The translations under genes and the position numbers were made by a program. Source: Triglochin maritima (Eukaryota > Streptophyta > Magnoliopsida > Alismatales > Juncaginaceae). Taken from it: a DNA stretch of 64,000 nt. The DNA is taken from positions 22,909,826 to 22,973,825 of the forward strand of contig OY821791.1 in the NCBI GenBank assembly GCA_963682175.1, in the 5' to 3' direction. Positions 11,146 through 21,954 of the stretch are shown here, piece by piece. The notes below the pieces were generated by a model. The model ran no database searches. It saw nothing but the letters and a program-made list of their open reading frames with translations, and was not told the origin of the DNA. Position 1 is the stretch's first letter. Every line of letters starts with the position of its first letter.

Positions 11146-12040
11146 CTTTGTTAACGTTTTCAATCTTGCCCTAACTGTCTTCAGAGCCATTAATGGTTTA
11201 CCATTGGAGGCATTTTTCCCACATTGGCCATTCTCTCTCAATTCTATCATCCCAAAACAAACTTCTTGCATACTCCCCTTTCTCCAAGCCTAAATCTTCA
11301 TCTATCCATCGTATTTTTTTTATCTCCTATGGGTCGTAGAAAGATCTTTGCTTCAAAGAAATGCATGAAATCTTCAAAGCATCCGACAACAGAGAAATAC
11401 AAGAAACCCATCCCTTCGGCGAAGAAGAAGCGAGTCAACCACAATATACCATCCTCTTCAGCAACTCCGAAGAATGAACCTATCGACGAATATCTTCGTT
11501 CTTTTGTTGATAGCATTTTCTACAACCAAAAATCAAAGGATCACTACTCCTCAATTAGTGGTGCCAATCCGATTCTAGAGCGTAAAATAATTATCAAAGA
11601 TTTTGAGTCGATAGGTCTTCCCACCTATTTCGCCACTGATCGTCTTGGAGATTTCTTTCACGACAAATTTCTGGTCCTTTTTTCTGTGGAAGTGTGTCAC
11701 CAATTCTTTGCAAATCTCCAAGAGACAACCACCCTCGACAACATTCAAATGGCTTTTACAACTCAAGTTAATAGCATCTCCTTTACTGTCACTGCACCTA
11801 TTCTTTTAGAGATAACTGGACTTCCTAGCACCGAAGATGGCATTTATGACATCACTTGGGAGCATGTTTGTGGCTCAATGAATCAATTCTAGGAGGTTAC
11901 CCAACTGGTTATACCTCAAGGTGAAAAGTTCACAATTCCTCATCTTCCGGTCATTGATCGCATCCTTTGTCGCTTCATCTCTACAAACATCTTTGTGTGC
12001 AAAGGTCATAATGATGAGCTCGACCATCAAAAGAACTAAT
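11146..12040 (+). pseudogene. Plant-transposon-type gene, broken (copy 1)
   Basis: The first ATG with a plausible start is at 11329 (basic N-terminus MGRRKIFASKK, then Lys-rich). The frame stays open to a TAG at 11890 and continues past it as IPHLPVIDRILCRFIS to about 12035. The segment IIKDFESIGLPTYFATDRLG, an FFANLQ motif and LLEITGLPS resemble the 'putative plant transposon protein' family (PF20167 type, recalled and not searched). A diverged relative is at 38540-39842. It begins where copia-1 RNase H stops and ends at a minus-strand gypsy fragment. The function is unknown; it may be an accessory gene of a retroelement. Confidence 0.55.
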
Positions 12041-12960
12041 GGAAGGTCAAAAAAACATGATTAATCAATCACATGATAGTGCTTGGAGCATTTTCACAGT
12101 CCAAAAGGGATAGCCTTCCATTCATACAGGTCATCTCAGGTTTTGAACGTCGTCTCCCATTTATCTAGCTTTGACAAGAATCTATTGGTAAATGCTCCTC
12201 ATATCGATTTTGAGAATATCGAGGAGGTACCATGTAACTGGTCAATCAATGTCATCAAATCGTAGGATTGGGAAGTGATGCTTGATTGTAATTTTGTTCA
12301 CGACCCTATTATGAATGCACATCCTCCATGACCATCTTTCTTAGGGACCAGTAAAGCAAAAACCACACAAAGACTCATGCTCTCTTGGATGGAACCCTTT
12401 TCCAACAACTCTCACACATGTCGTTGCAATTTTTGATGTTCTCTTGGGCTCATCATGTATGTTGCTTTGTTTGGAATGACGATAAACCTGACATGAAGTC
12501 GATGCAGTGTTGGATGTCTCTGATGGGTGGCAACCAAGATGCCATCTCCTCTTGCACCATATCACCAAACTCATTCAGCAAAGGTTGGAGTTGTGCGAAA
12601 ATGCCATAGTGGTTGTTTTCATTGGACTCCATCACGATCAACACAAATACCTTGACTGCATTATTCACCTCTTCCCGCAATTTTGTCCATGAAAACAATA
12701 GTTTTTTGTTCCTTCATCATATCTGAAGGTCCATGGACAATGGTTGTGCCATCCTTCTAGAAATTGTAGGGTTCATGAAACCGTCATGCTTCGTCCTCCT
12801 GTCAAATTGCCATAGCCACTCCATGAGGATATGACATGCATCCATGGGAACCACATCACACTAGACCTCATGATTGTACTTTTCCCGATCGAGAACTGCA
12901 CCACACACCTCTTAGACACATTCACTTCAATACCCTTATAACACCCCACTCGAGACAACT
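12041..12960 (-). pseudogene. Ty3/gypsy chromovirus protease-RT fragment
   Basis: Read leftward from 12960: a protease C-terminal part with VVPMDACHIL and a FDRRTKHDGF segment, a linker, then the RT start with [44 protein letters not shown] and DLYEWKAIPFGL. These are standard chromovirus landmarks in the right order. At least five stops or frameshifts occur. RT motifs beyond the PFGL region, RNase H, integrase and chromodomain are absent. Confidence 0.85.
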
Positions 12961-14640
12961 TCTTAATGCCTATATGTTTAAGTGGTTGCTACCTTCTTCA
13001 TGTCATTATGCGTATACTTTTTTCATTGTAGAGACATTGATATATAGAAATATTCAAAATCAACAAATAGATTAAAATAAGCAGTCCTTTTTTTACATTT
13101 TACTAGGACTCGTATTTAAACCATAATAGTCGTTTTGTTTATGGATAAAGGTTCAACATCTACTTAATGTTACATATGTAAGTCATGTCATTCTCCTCTA
13201 GCCTTGTCCTTTTAATTTGGATAATACCAATAGTAAACCTTTGCATGTTTAAGTCTTTGTTTTCAATAGCAGCAGCTACTTATTCGATTATTTCACATTT
13301 ATCGATATTTTATAAAATTCTACAGCAAACATCCTTCATTATTATTCTAACTGTCATAAAATTTTCAGACTCAAAATTCCTCATTTGCTCAATTTATAAA
13401 TGTGTTATATGGTCAGCCCTGTAGCAACAACTATTCAGCAGCAACTTAGCTTAATTATACAATTTGAGTGCACCCAATATGTCTTAAAATAAGTGAAATA
13501 TGGATCATCCTTCCAAGCTCAAAAGACTTTTTAAAGAATCTTGTTTCAGACTAAATAGATGAGTGTGCCACAAGATAGAACCAAAACATCAACCTGTTTA
13601 CTTCATATGATGTGGACAGAATTGTAGCGCAACCAAGAACTACCAGTTTGCAATATCTAGGGTCAATAAAATTATTTGGTAAGTTTACAGTTGTAGATAA
13701 ACAAATTATTTCTCCAAAGAACCCGTATAATCTAAAATTGGTTGTTCATGGTGTAAGTTATTGGCATTATAAGAAATCCACAACTCCAGCATAACATTCA
13801 TATCTACATAGCTGAATTTTCGAGTTTGGGTGCTGATACAAGCATAATTTCGGAAAGATTTAAACATAGTGAATAACCCAAAACGAGTTTTCCCAATATA
13901 CGATAAAATTCAAAGGGATATAACATGCCGTCCAAGTTTCAATTCTACTCATAAATGAAACCTAAATTAATGCTTAGATCTCAACCCAGGTTTAGATTAC
14001 TCCAAAAACTACCACTTTCTAATCCTTCTCTTATAAACTTCCATGTTCATATAATTGGTAGAACACATGCATGTCAAAAATTCACAATAAAAGTCTTACC
14101 TTACAACATTCAAAAAGAAAGAAGTCTTGATATTTCAAAAGCCCAAAATATTGATCAGTCCAACTTTGAAATCCATAAAAATGTCCTACTACTGAAACCT
14201 ATCGAGGATGAGTGTATTGGGTACCATTTCAGGAAAAGAATTCATCGATTTCGAAAAGAAAATCTCACCTTAAAAGGGGATGGAATTTTTCTACTTCTCT
14301 TGAAATCTTGTGTAGGAGGGAAGAATGAGATAAAATTCCTAATTGGGGATATTTATATGGGTAATTTACACTTAACCCCCTCATAAAAATAAATATCATA
14401 TAAGTATCCAAAAACACAACATGTTATAGCCTATTCTATAATTTCACTATTTTGTCCATTAATGATATCTTTTAAATCTAATTTTAAATTCAATTTGTAA
14501 TTTGTAATTTTAACTTATAGATTTTAAAATATATATGTTTCCTCTAGCAAACATCACAAATAATCATTGTTTTCATAACTTAATTTTTTTAAGTGGACTA
14601 TTGGATCTATACCTTTTAGGGGTGTTTCAACCCTTATTGA
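12961..14640 (-). mobile_element. Probable chromovirus LTR-like region
   Basis: No supported gene. On minus, a promoter-like CCATATAAATATCC lies at about 14346-14358. Downstream text such as GGCATGTTATATCCCTTTGAATTT resembles Tekay/Del-type LTRs. It lies on the 5' side of the protease-RT fragment, but gag is missing between them, so the arrangement is rearranged. The boundaries are uncertain. A plus-strand frame at 13955-14386 has no recognisable domain and I do not call it a gene. Confidence 0.35.
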
Positions 14641-14930
14641 ACCAAGACAATTTGTAAGGTTGAGGGTGGTCCTTGGTTTTGAGGCTTATAACTTCACCAT
14701 GGTATTAGATACCACATTTTCACAACTATCTCTGTCTATGATCGTGTTATAGACTTTACCTTCACTGGTATACTTTGTTTGGAATTTTTTGGCCTCAGCC
14801 ATGACTAATCTTCATTTACTTTCACGCTTTGGGCTCTTCTAACTACCCTTGTCTTACTTGAATCAATATAAGTGACCTCATATCTTACAGGTTTGTTGAG
14901 TTTGTGGACCCGATCAAAGATAGGGGGAGG
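14641..14930. other. Unassigned spacer
   Basis: AT-rich, with no gene, repeat or element end that I could recognise. Confidence 0.5.
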
Positions 14931-15275
14931 CCGGGATGGCTGACATGCAAGGAACGAGCGTGAGAGTTCCGCGTGAACTCGCTAATCTCATTTGTGATTT
15001 TTTGCAGAAATTGGAGAAACAAGTTTGCCTTCCGGATGTATACCTGTTGACCCGTTTATCTATAATTAGATGTTTGGTGCATATCGCACCAGATTGAGAG
15101 TTTGGTAGGATTTCCTATAAATATCTGCCTCCCGTCCCCTTGTTATACCTTTGGTGATATAGTGGATTCGTAAGCTTGTGGCGGCTGTGGTTTTTTCCAC
15201 AAGGATTTTTCACGTAAAAAGTTTTTGTCTTGTGGTTTGTGCTTTTGTCTGCTCTTACACTGTCGAATTCCTAAT
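14931..15275 (+). mobile_element. Ty1/copia LTR fragment (promoter and U5)
   Basis: TATA-like CCTATAAATATC is at 15114-15125. It is followed by GTGGATTCGTAAGCTTGTGG and TTTTTCCACAAGGATTTTTC, a pattern I recognise from the U5 of plant copia LTRs. No primer site or internal region follows, so it is a relic. Confidence 0.5.
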
Positions 15276-15355
15276 AGAGTCCTCCTCATCATCCCTATAG
15301 TCATCAAATACGGACTCAAGGTTCCCATCAACTAGTGATATGACATGCCAATTAG

Positions 15356-15405
15356 GATAATCTATATTATAGGAATCTATATTATAGGAATCTATATTTA
15401 GGAAG
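15356..15405 (+). repeat. Short tandem repeat, about 17-bp unit
   Basis: Three copies of a unit built on AATCTATATTATAGG (the third copy has TTTAGG). Confidence 0.8.
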
Positions 15406-16144
15406 CTTAGATGATCGACTAGAGAATCTATATTCTGGGACTCTTAGATATTAGAATCTAACAATCGGACATTTGAAAAAAATTATGGTTGTAACCAGAG
15501 TACTTTGTTAGACACGACAAACTCTTATTTTCTAAAACTAGTCTCGGTGGCACATGCTACGTAGCATGTGCAATTAACAACGTAGGATTTAGTTATAAAT
15601 GGATAGATTTCTTTACGTTAATATAATTTAAAGGGTAAGTTTATCAAGTATTGTAAAACAAAATGGTATATGGAATACACATGGACTCTAGTTATTTAGA
15701 TGGATAGTCTTTCATTATCTAGTCAGCCTTCATATGATTATGGGTTTTTTGCTTGTGTACACATCAAAAGATTTGAAATTGATGACATATTCATGGTTCT
15801 TCGAAAATTGGACTGGTACCTATCACCTTGACTAGTATTTGGCATCGTGTATTTGTGTTAGCGTGCTCCCCACCAGTTGACGGTTCATCGTTACATCCCT
15901 GCTTAGTCATTTCTTAACATTTTAAGATCCCCCTTAATGGAGTAATTAGGTAGCTAATAACATCAGAAATGAATCCAACCTAATCCAAATATGAAAACTT
16001 AGCTTTACCCCACAACCTACATAACCTGATTAACCCGAATATATTAATTTACTTTCTTTTGTTAGCTCCACTCGACCACTCCACCCAACATCTCCACCTC
16101 GACATTGAGATTTAGGGTTTTCCACCCCCTTTGTTTCGTCCATC
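15406..16144. other. Spacer with a 22-bp palindrome
   Basis: No gene is seen. A perfect palindrome at 15550-15571 is GCACATGCTAC followed by its own reverse complement, centred on ACGT. The last 100 bp, CT-rich with an ATTTAGGGTTTT motif, look like a 5' leader of the GRF pseudogene. Confidence 0.6.
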
Positions 16145-16597
16145 ATGTCCAGTGGTGACTCCCTCTTCGAATCAGTAGCAAACTGCCCTGAACATCATGT
16201 CCCCTATCGAGGTTGTGCGCTACCAGCTACCATAATAACTTTTAAGAAGGGTTAGAGCTACGGCCGTAAGTTTTATGGTTGCTTGAATTACGGGAAGGTT
16301 AGGGTTTTGAAATTTTGTTGATTTTTGGTTGATTTGACCTATTTGGGTTGATTTGGGTTTTCAACGGTCTTGATTAACGATTCGCAAAATAACGTGAAAT
16401 CTAGCAAATTCTTTGCTTGGGCCGATGGGAATTGCGTTGATCTGAATCACGAAGAATCGTGTTTATGCCTGGAGAAGAAGGTTGACGAAGTTGAACGACT
16501 GGTTGCCGAAGTCAGTTGACTGCTGAAGAAGTTTGGTTTGGTTTTGAAATTTTTGTTGATTATTGATGTGGTGTTGGTGGTTAAGATCTTCGTCTAG
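16145..16597 (+). pseudogene. GRF-type zinc-finger gene, broken
   Basis: A start ATG at 16145 opens MSSGDSLFESV, then CALPATIITFKKG, a stop (16253-16255), and GRKFYGCLNYG. After a probable intron (GT at 16298 to AG at 16414), KFFAWADGNCVDLN and a short coiled coil, EKKVDEVERLVAEV, follow, then a TGA (16517-16519). A hydrophobic tail (FGLVLKFLLIIDVVLVV) ends at a TAG at 16595-16597. This order, GRF finger, coiled coil and C-terminal membrane segment, is typical of small plant GRF proteins. The two in-frame stops and a phase mismatch across the intron mark it as decayed. A MULE transposase remnant lies 0.9 kb away on the other strand. Confidence 0.6.
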
Positions 16598-17509
16598 TTG
16601 ATGTTGGTGTTAGTATGTTGTGGCGTTGCTAGTTTGTATGTACTTTAGGTATGCTTATGTGGTGTTGATGGTTGTTTATTGTTGAATGACCTTAGGTAAC
16701 CTCTGTTTCCTCAAGTCTAATGTGATGTTTGTCACTTAATTTGGTGTGTGATGATGGATTAATTGATTGAAATTTTCTAGCTGGTTTGTTGGTTCAACAC
16801 AAGCACTTCCTCGTAGCAACATAACATCAACCAACAAAAGGTGTATGCTTCAGAGTTTACAACAAATGATAAATATGCTTACATATCCTAATGTAATTTA
16901 AGCTTTAATTGGGATGTAATTTAATCTTTTAAGCTTCCATTCTAATGATAAATATGCTTACAGCTGCCTAGGGTTGATCATTATGATGCCTCTATGAAGA
17001 ACATACTTGCTTCTTTACAAACCAAACCTCAGGTACGGACTACTAAGTATTAACAAGTTAATATAGAGAAGCTAAGCCAAGACAACATGTATATGCTACG
17101 ATTTAAAAACCTAAACAATATACCTCTCACAAACTACAAGATTCCCACCACGTAATCATACTTCAGATAAAAGCAAACTTGTACATTCATCAGAGCAAAC
17201 CTGTGCATTCATAAATAAAAGGTGTATGTTTGAGAGTTAAACAAATTGTGTATGTATTGGTAACATGTACCTCCCAACAGTTTGCCCTTGCAAATCCAAA
17301 ATAGACCAACTAAGTTTTCTTTACATCCAAGTCTTCTAAAGCCCAATTTCACACTACATAATAATTCCCAAAAAATACATCATCAAAACCACCAACCAAA
17401 TGCATTAAACCTAGTTGAAGTCATTCAACCCTGCCACATTTTCTCCACCAGCTCTCATCTGCTCTCCACATTTAACTGAAATTTCCATGACTATGTCTGA
17501 GTTGCTTGA
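16598..17509. other. Spacer between GRF and MULE remnants
   Basis: AT-rich DNA with no convincing gene. The plus-strand frame at 17282-17479 lies opposite the decayed 3' part of the MULE region and is not supported. Confidence 0.5.
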
Positions 17510-18487
17510 GGTGGAATGGGCTTTCTACACTTCTTTTCTTGATGACCATAATTCAAACTTCTCTTGCATTTATGTCTCCTCTGACTTGGATTGAGATCAA
17601 CAATTGGTCTCAACCTCCTCTTCTATGGTCTTCCAACCTTTCTAACTGAGGGGGGCTTTGACTATTTCAATTTCTTCAAGATCAGCTACCCAAGTTAACT
17701 TATTTGGAAGTGGACTAATGTTATGCTCATAAGTAGCTACATATAATTCCTTCGTGTACCAGTTGCTGACATAGTTGTCCCATATAGGCTCTTTGAAAGT
17801 GCCTATGAAGGCAGCGACATGTTTGTATGCCAAACCCACTACCTGCCAATACCTACATGTGCATGTCTGGTCTCCAAGATGTACAAGATGACACTCCTAT
17901 TCACTTGTAACCTCCATCTAATTTTCTATTGTGCTAATCACCCCATAACCTTTTAGTGTTCATGTAATAACTTTAAACTATTCCCTTCGAATGGGAGATA
18001 AAGTCCCATCCCACCCTGTAGTTCTTGTATGCTTCAAGTAAATTGGCTTCATGAATTTTCTCCTAATGGAGTCCACCAGAGCAATAATTGGAAGGTGTCT
18101 CGCATCATTAAAGTAGTAGTTGAAGGACTCACTTACATTATTTGTAATGTAGGAATACAAGCCCTGAGTACCAAATTGGCATCTACTCCACCACTTGTCT
18201 CTATATTCAACTCTCATTAGCCAATCAAAACCCTCTTTGTAGATCAATTGTAATGTTGTCATGTGCTTCTTTAATTCCTCTCTAGTGTATGACCTTGTTG
18301 CATCCTAGACTAGTCCTTATATTTGGGAGCCACTAAACTTCCTCCGAAAGTTCTTGTACAAGTGCCTCATATAGGTTCTGTGTTCACACCCTGGGTAATG
18401 TTGTAGTACAACCTCTTCCAACCTTTTACATCTATCACTTATCACCACTGGACCCTCATGATATCCAATCCCATCCTTGAAAGAAGT
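17510..18487 (-). pseudogene. Mutator-like (MULE) transposase, C-terminal part
   Basis: Read leftward from 18487: VVISDRCKRLEEVV (the second catalytic Asp region of MULE transposases), CEHRTYMRHLYKNFRRKF, then LYSYITNNVSESFNYYFNDAR and a DSIRRKFM segment. A degenerate SWIM finger follows (CTCRYWQVVGLAYKHVAAF), in which the usual Cys before KH is Tyr. The tail has a CCHC-like CKRSLNYGHQEKKC in another frame at about 17550. Stops and frameshifts separate the blocks. The N-terminal half with the first Asp is absent. No terminal inverted repeats were found. Confidence 0.8.
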
Positions 18488-18593
18488 TAGAGGTTGTTTT
18501 TGAGATGTTACATTTTGAATATGATCAATAAGTTCATCATCAAGGTTAGAATTATCCTTGCATGGTTCCCCATGAAAGTGAACATGCATGGAT
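18488..18593 (-). pseudogene. Copia-2 integrase C-terminal scrap
   Basis: ESMHVHFHGEPCKDNSNLDD and ELIDHIQNVTSQ match the copia-1 segment near 10010-10100. It abuts the MULE remnant on the left and the foldback element on the right. Copia-2's integrase core is missing between here and 19689. Confidence 0.7.
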
Positions 18594-19688
18594 TCTGTAC
18601 CGATCAAAACATCATTAATTGGTGATATACGCATGGTTCGGAGAAAATTGGCCCAGTACGTATAAAAACAATGTAATTGACGTCATACTTATCTGTCATG
18701 GTGGGCCCACATCCGTTAATGTTTTCTGTAACGTCCCATGATTTATCAACGAGTTTTTTGTTTCCGTACCGATCGAAACATTGTTAATTGGTGGCGTACC
18801 CATGGTTCAGAGAAAATTGGCCCTTACGTATCAAAAAACAATGTAATTGTCCTCATATGCATCCATTACAGTGTGGCCCACATTTGTCTAGCACCATTTA
18901 CGTGTTCTTGTGGTGTCCCGTGATTTATCAACCCTTGCCTCCTATCAAAACCTTAAAACTCTATTTAGTATCCCGACCCGACACAAATTATAACTTAAAA
19001 TCCTTACCCAGTGGTGCACCCAACCCGACCCAAGTTCTCCAACAAAATCCCTAGCGCCATTTCCCGACTTAGAGAATCTCTAACCGGTGGTGCACCAAAC
19101 CCCATAATGGAGAATCCAGTTATCGTGCCTGACCGACCGGCCAACCCCATAACTGGATTCTTCAAGTTGGGAAAGGGGCTAGGGATTTCGCGGGAGAATT
19201 GAGGTCGGATTCGGTGCACCACTAGGTCGGGATTTGAAGTTGTAATCGGGGTCAGGTTGGGTGTGGCATCGGGTCGGGATTTGAAGATGTAATTGGGGTC
19301 AAGATACTAATTAGAGTTTTATGGTGTTGAAAAGAGGTGAAGGTTGAGAAATCACAGGACGTCACGGAAAACTTAAACAATGCCAGATGAATGTGGGCCC
19401 CACCATTATAGATAGGTATGAGGTCAATTGCATTGTTTTAATATGTACAGGACCAATTTTCCCTGAACCATGGGTACGTCATCAATTAACAATGTCTTAA
19501 TCGGTACGGAAGCAAAAATCTTGTTGATAAATCACAGGATGTTATAGAAAACGTTAACGAATGTAGGTCCCACCGTAAGGGATGGGTATAAGGGCAATTA
19601 CATTATTTTTTAGACGTACGGGGCCAATTTTCTCCGAACCATGGGTATGTCATCAATTAACGATGTTTTGATTAGTACGGAAGCAAAA
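18594..19688. mobile_element. Large foldback (long inverted repeat) element
   Basis: The left arm (18594 to about 19130) is the reverse complement of the right arm (about 19130 to 19688). Landmark pairs are CCCATGGTTC/GAACCATGGG, AGAAAATTGGCCC/GGGGCCAATTTTC and TTTATCAAC/GTTGATAAA. Each arm holds two diverged copies of a unit of about 160-170 bp, starting near GTACCGATC (18594 and 18765 on the left). The inner part has repeated TGGTGCACC. No transposase is encoded; open frames on both strands here are by-products of the symmetry. It splits copia-2. Confidence 0.8.
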
Positions 19689-19954
19689 AAACCACTTGTA
19701 AATTGTTTTCCAAATTCACAACCATTACAAAGCTTATTCTTTTTGAAATCCAATTTGGGCAATCCTTTTATAAACTCAAATTTACCTAGTCTATGAAGTT
19801 GGCTCATGCTATGTGGCTTAACCTCTTATGCGATAACAAAGATTCATCATTTGAAGCAACTAAGCATGTTTCCTTAGAGAATGAATCAATGCTATCAACA
19901 TGCACAACAAAAAAACATTTCCATATCTATAGACTTTAAAAGTAATTTTGAAAA
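19689..19954 (-). pseudogene. Copia-2 GAG-pre-integrase segment
   Basis: On minus, MSQLHRLGKFEFIKGLPKL, then CNGCEFGKQ. This is the zinc-binding pre-integrase region of Ty1/copia polyproteins. It is continuous in direction with the protease part at 21496-21949 once the solo LTR is removed. Confidence 0.75.
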
Positions 19955-21495
19955 TGATTGATTCGTTTTAATTAAACCGCAAGTGCACGGCCGCGTTGAA
20001 GCGGTGGCAAATACGGGTCGATCGACAAGGAGGTCTGTCGACTTTAGTTTTGTTCGAAGGCGAGTGGGAAAGAAAGGAGAGAAAGGAGTTATGATCTACA
20101 CTACACTACAATGTGAAAGTAAATGGAAAATAAGCAATAAACCTAAACCCCGAAGGGGGTAGAGAAAAGAGTGTGAATACAAAGATATGTGTATGTGTGT
20201 GTGTTCAATTAAGCTCCTCACAATATGTAATGAATGAAAATCATAAAACTACATCCAACTTTGCCTCCACATGAAATAAGATAAGATCATATCATTAAAA
20301 CATACAAGACAATAATTGGAATGAAGCTAAATGAACTCAAGTATAAAAACCAAACCCCACTATGCCTCTACATGAAATAAATTTACCCAACCATTAAAAC
20401 ATACAAGACATTAATAAAGGTAAGGGCAACAAAAGCACATACACTACAAGTCATGTTTCCTTTATCAATTCCATCCTTATCCTCACCTCATCATTCCCCA
20501 TAAAATAGGTCAACTAGTCTAAGCATAAGCTAAGCTTCATTCAAGAGCATTAGCATATCAAAGACAAGAGTGAAATCCCATTAGATGGTTATGGAAATCA
20601 AATAAGGTTCAAAGGATTAAGATAACACACACCTAATACATCACATAATCACATCACATATTTTTTTACCCCCCAAATGGGGATGAAACTATTCACTAAT
20701 CATTACACTAACTAGATTAACAAAATGAAACATTGTACTGAAATGAAATTAAACTAAGCAATCAAGAAATATTAAAGAAGCTAAAAGGAAAAGAAAGTAA
20801 AACTAAAGAAGCATGCAAGAATTAAAAGACAAGATTAAAAGAAACTAAGAATAATTATTTTATTAAAATGACTCACATTGAAGGTAGCACTCTTCTCCAC
20901 CTTGAGTTTTGCTTCAAGGCTTACTCCAAGTAGAGAGAATGCCACCAAGCAATGGGTGAATACAAAAGGAGGAGGAGTTCTATTTATAGCCATAGAAGAA
21001 GGTAATCCGGGACAATCCTCCGGTATGTGACTAAAAATATACCAAACATAGCCTAAACAAACACTAGTACACGTGCACGCGAAATCTTAGCGGATCCGGA
21101 GAGATCCGGACCGCCAATTAGCGGTCCATAAACTCTGGATCCGGCTGGAATTTGTTGTGGGCTTTTCTGGATTTCTTTGTCGGTCTTTGATGCATAAACT
21201 TTGTTTATTGGAGCTCCGACCCGAATCGAATTGCCAAAATACTCCCCATGATGGTGTGGAGTTTTCTGTTTTGCTCTTTGGTCCTTCGGTCTTACGTTTA
21301 GGTCCTTCTCCCTTGCATCTTAGTCCTCGAGTCTCTCAACTCTGTCCTTTTTCCTATCTTTTAGGTCCTTTCATGCCTCTTCTCTTCAAACCTCTTTATT
21401 TCTGAAATTCAAACATAAAACTCGTCACGTAGCATTGCTTAGGTGTAAGATAATGGATATAAGATACAAATATAAGCATCAAATGATGTCAATCA
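19955..21495 (-). mobile_element. Solo Athila-like LTR (1.54 kb)
   Basis: Complete termini: TGATTGATTCG on the left and GATGTCAATCA on the right. Flanking pentamers GAAAA (19950-19954) and CAAAA (21496-21500) are a target duplication with one change. The minus-strand TATA box is at about 20980-20989 and the U3 palindrome GGACCGC...GCGGTCC at 21108-21127. Copia-2 lies on both sides, which shows insertion into it. No internal region remains, as expected after LTR-LTR recombination. Confidence 0.8.
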
Positions 21496-21949
21496 CAAAA
21501 CTTGCTTTAGAAATTATGTATACAATTGGTTGATCAAAAAGCACAAAGAATCCCTAATCGGTTAAAATTATGCTTTAAACCATCCACAAGAAGTACATTT
21601 TGTATTCGGGAATTAGAATAATTACCAACATCGCTGATATGACCTTTAGCATTGTCCTCAAATGTGACGGCTCAACCCTTCTTTGATTTGAACATTGGAA
21701 CATAGAGTGGTCTCCAACATGTGCCTCGAGTGCCCACTATCCATGATCCACTTCCCCTTCTTCTTCACCTACATCCGAAAAAGAAGAATATGATTTTGGT
21801 TCCCATATTTCTTTGAGTCCTTAAGGGTTAGCTTAAGGTACCCAAACTTGTTTCATTCTAGGTACCTAAACATTAGAAGACAATTTCTTTTTCACAAGAC
21901 AATTTGAAGCATGCACAAAATAACTCTTTCGATTTTTCTTCTCATGCTG
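21496..21949 (-). pseudogene. Copia-2 gag end and protease
   Basis: On minus, from the right: KSYFVHAS, a WVP-type linker, then a WIMDSGHSRHM protease motif (the usual SGCS Cys is His here), a frame-shifted GQC-K segment and NVLLVDGLKHNFNRLGILC. Copia-2's gag continues at 29327 on the far side of the Athila-type insertion; joining 21949 to 29322 restores the reading direction and the flanking sequence. Confidence 0.8.
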
Positions 21950-21954
21950 GTATC
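21950..21954 (+). other. Target site duplication, left copy
   Basis: GTATC, identical to 29322-29326. Confidence 0.9.

Noticed and set aside
12385..12692. Plus-strand frames over the gypsy fragment
   Set aside because: The real coding sense is minus (protease-RT motifs); these are antisense shadows.
13955..14386. 143-codon plus-strand frame
   Set aside because: Lies opposite LTR-like DNA with a minus-strand TATA box; composition is low-complexity and no domain is visible.
19004..19222. Overlapping frames on both strands at the centre of the foldback
   Set aside because: The inverted symmetry produces mirrored frames; no protein family is seen.
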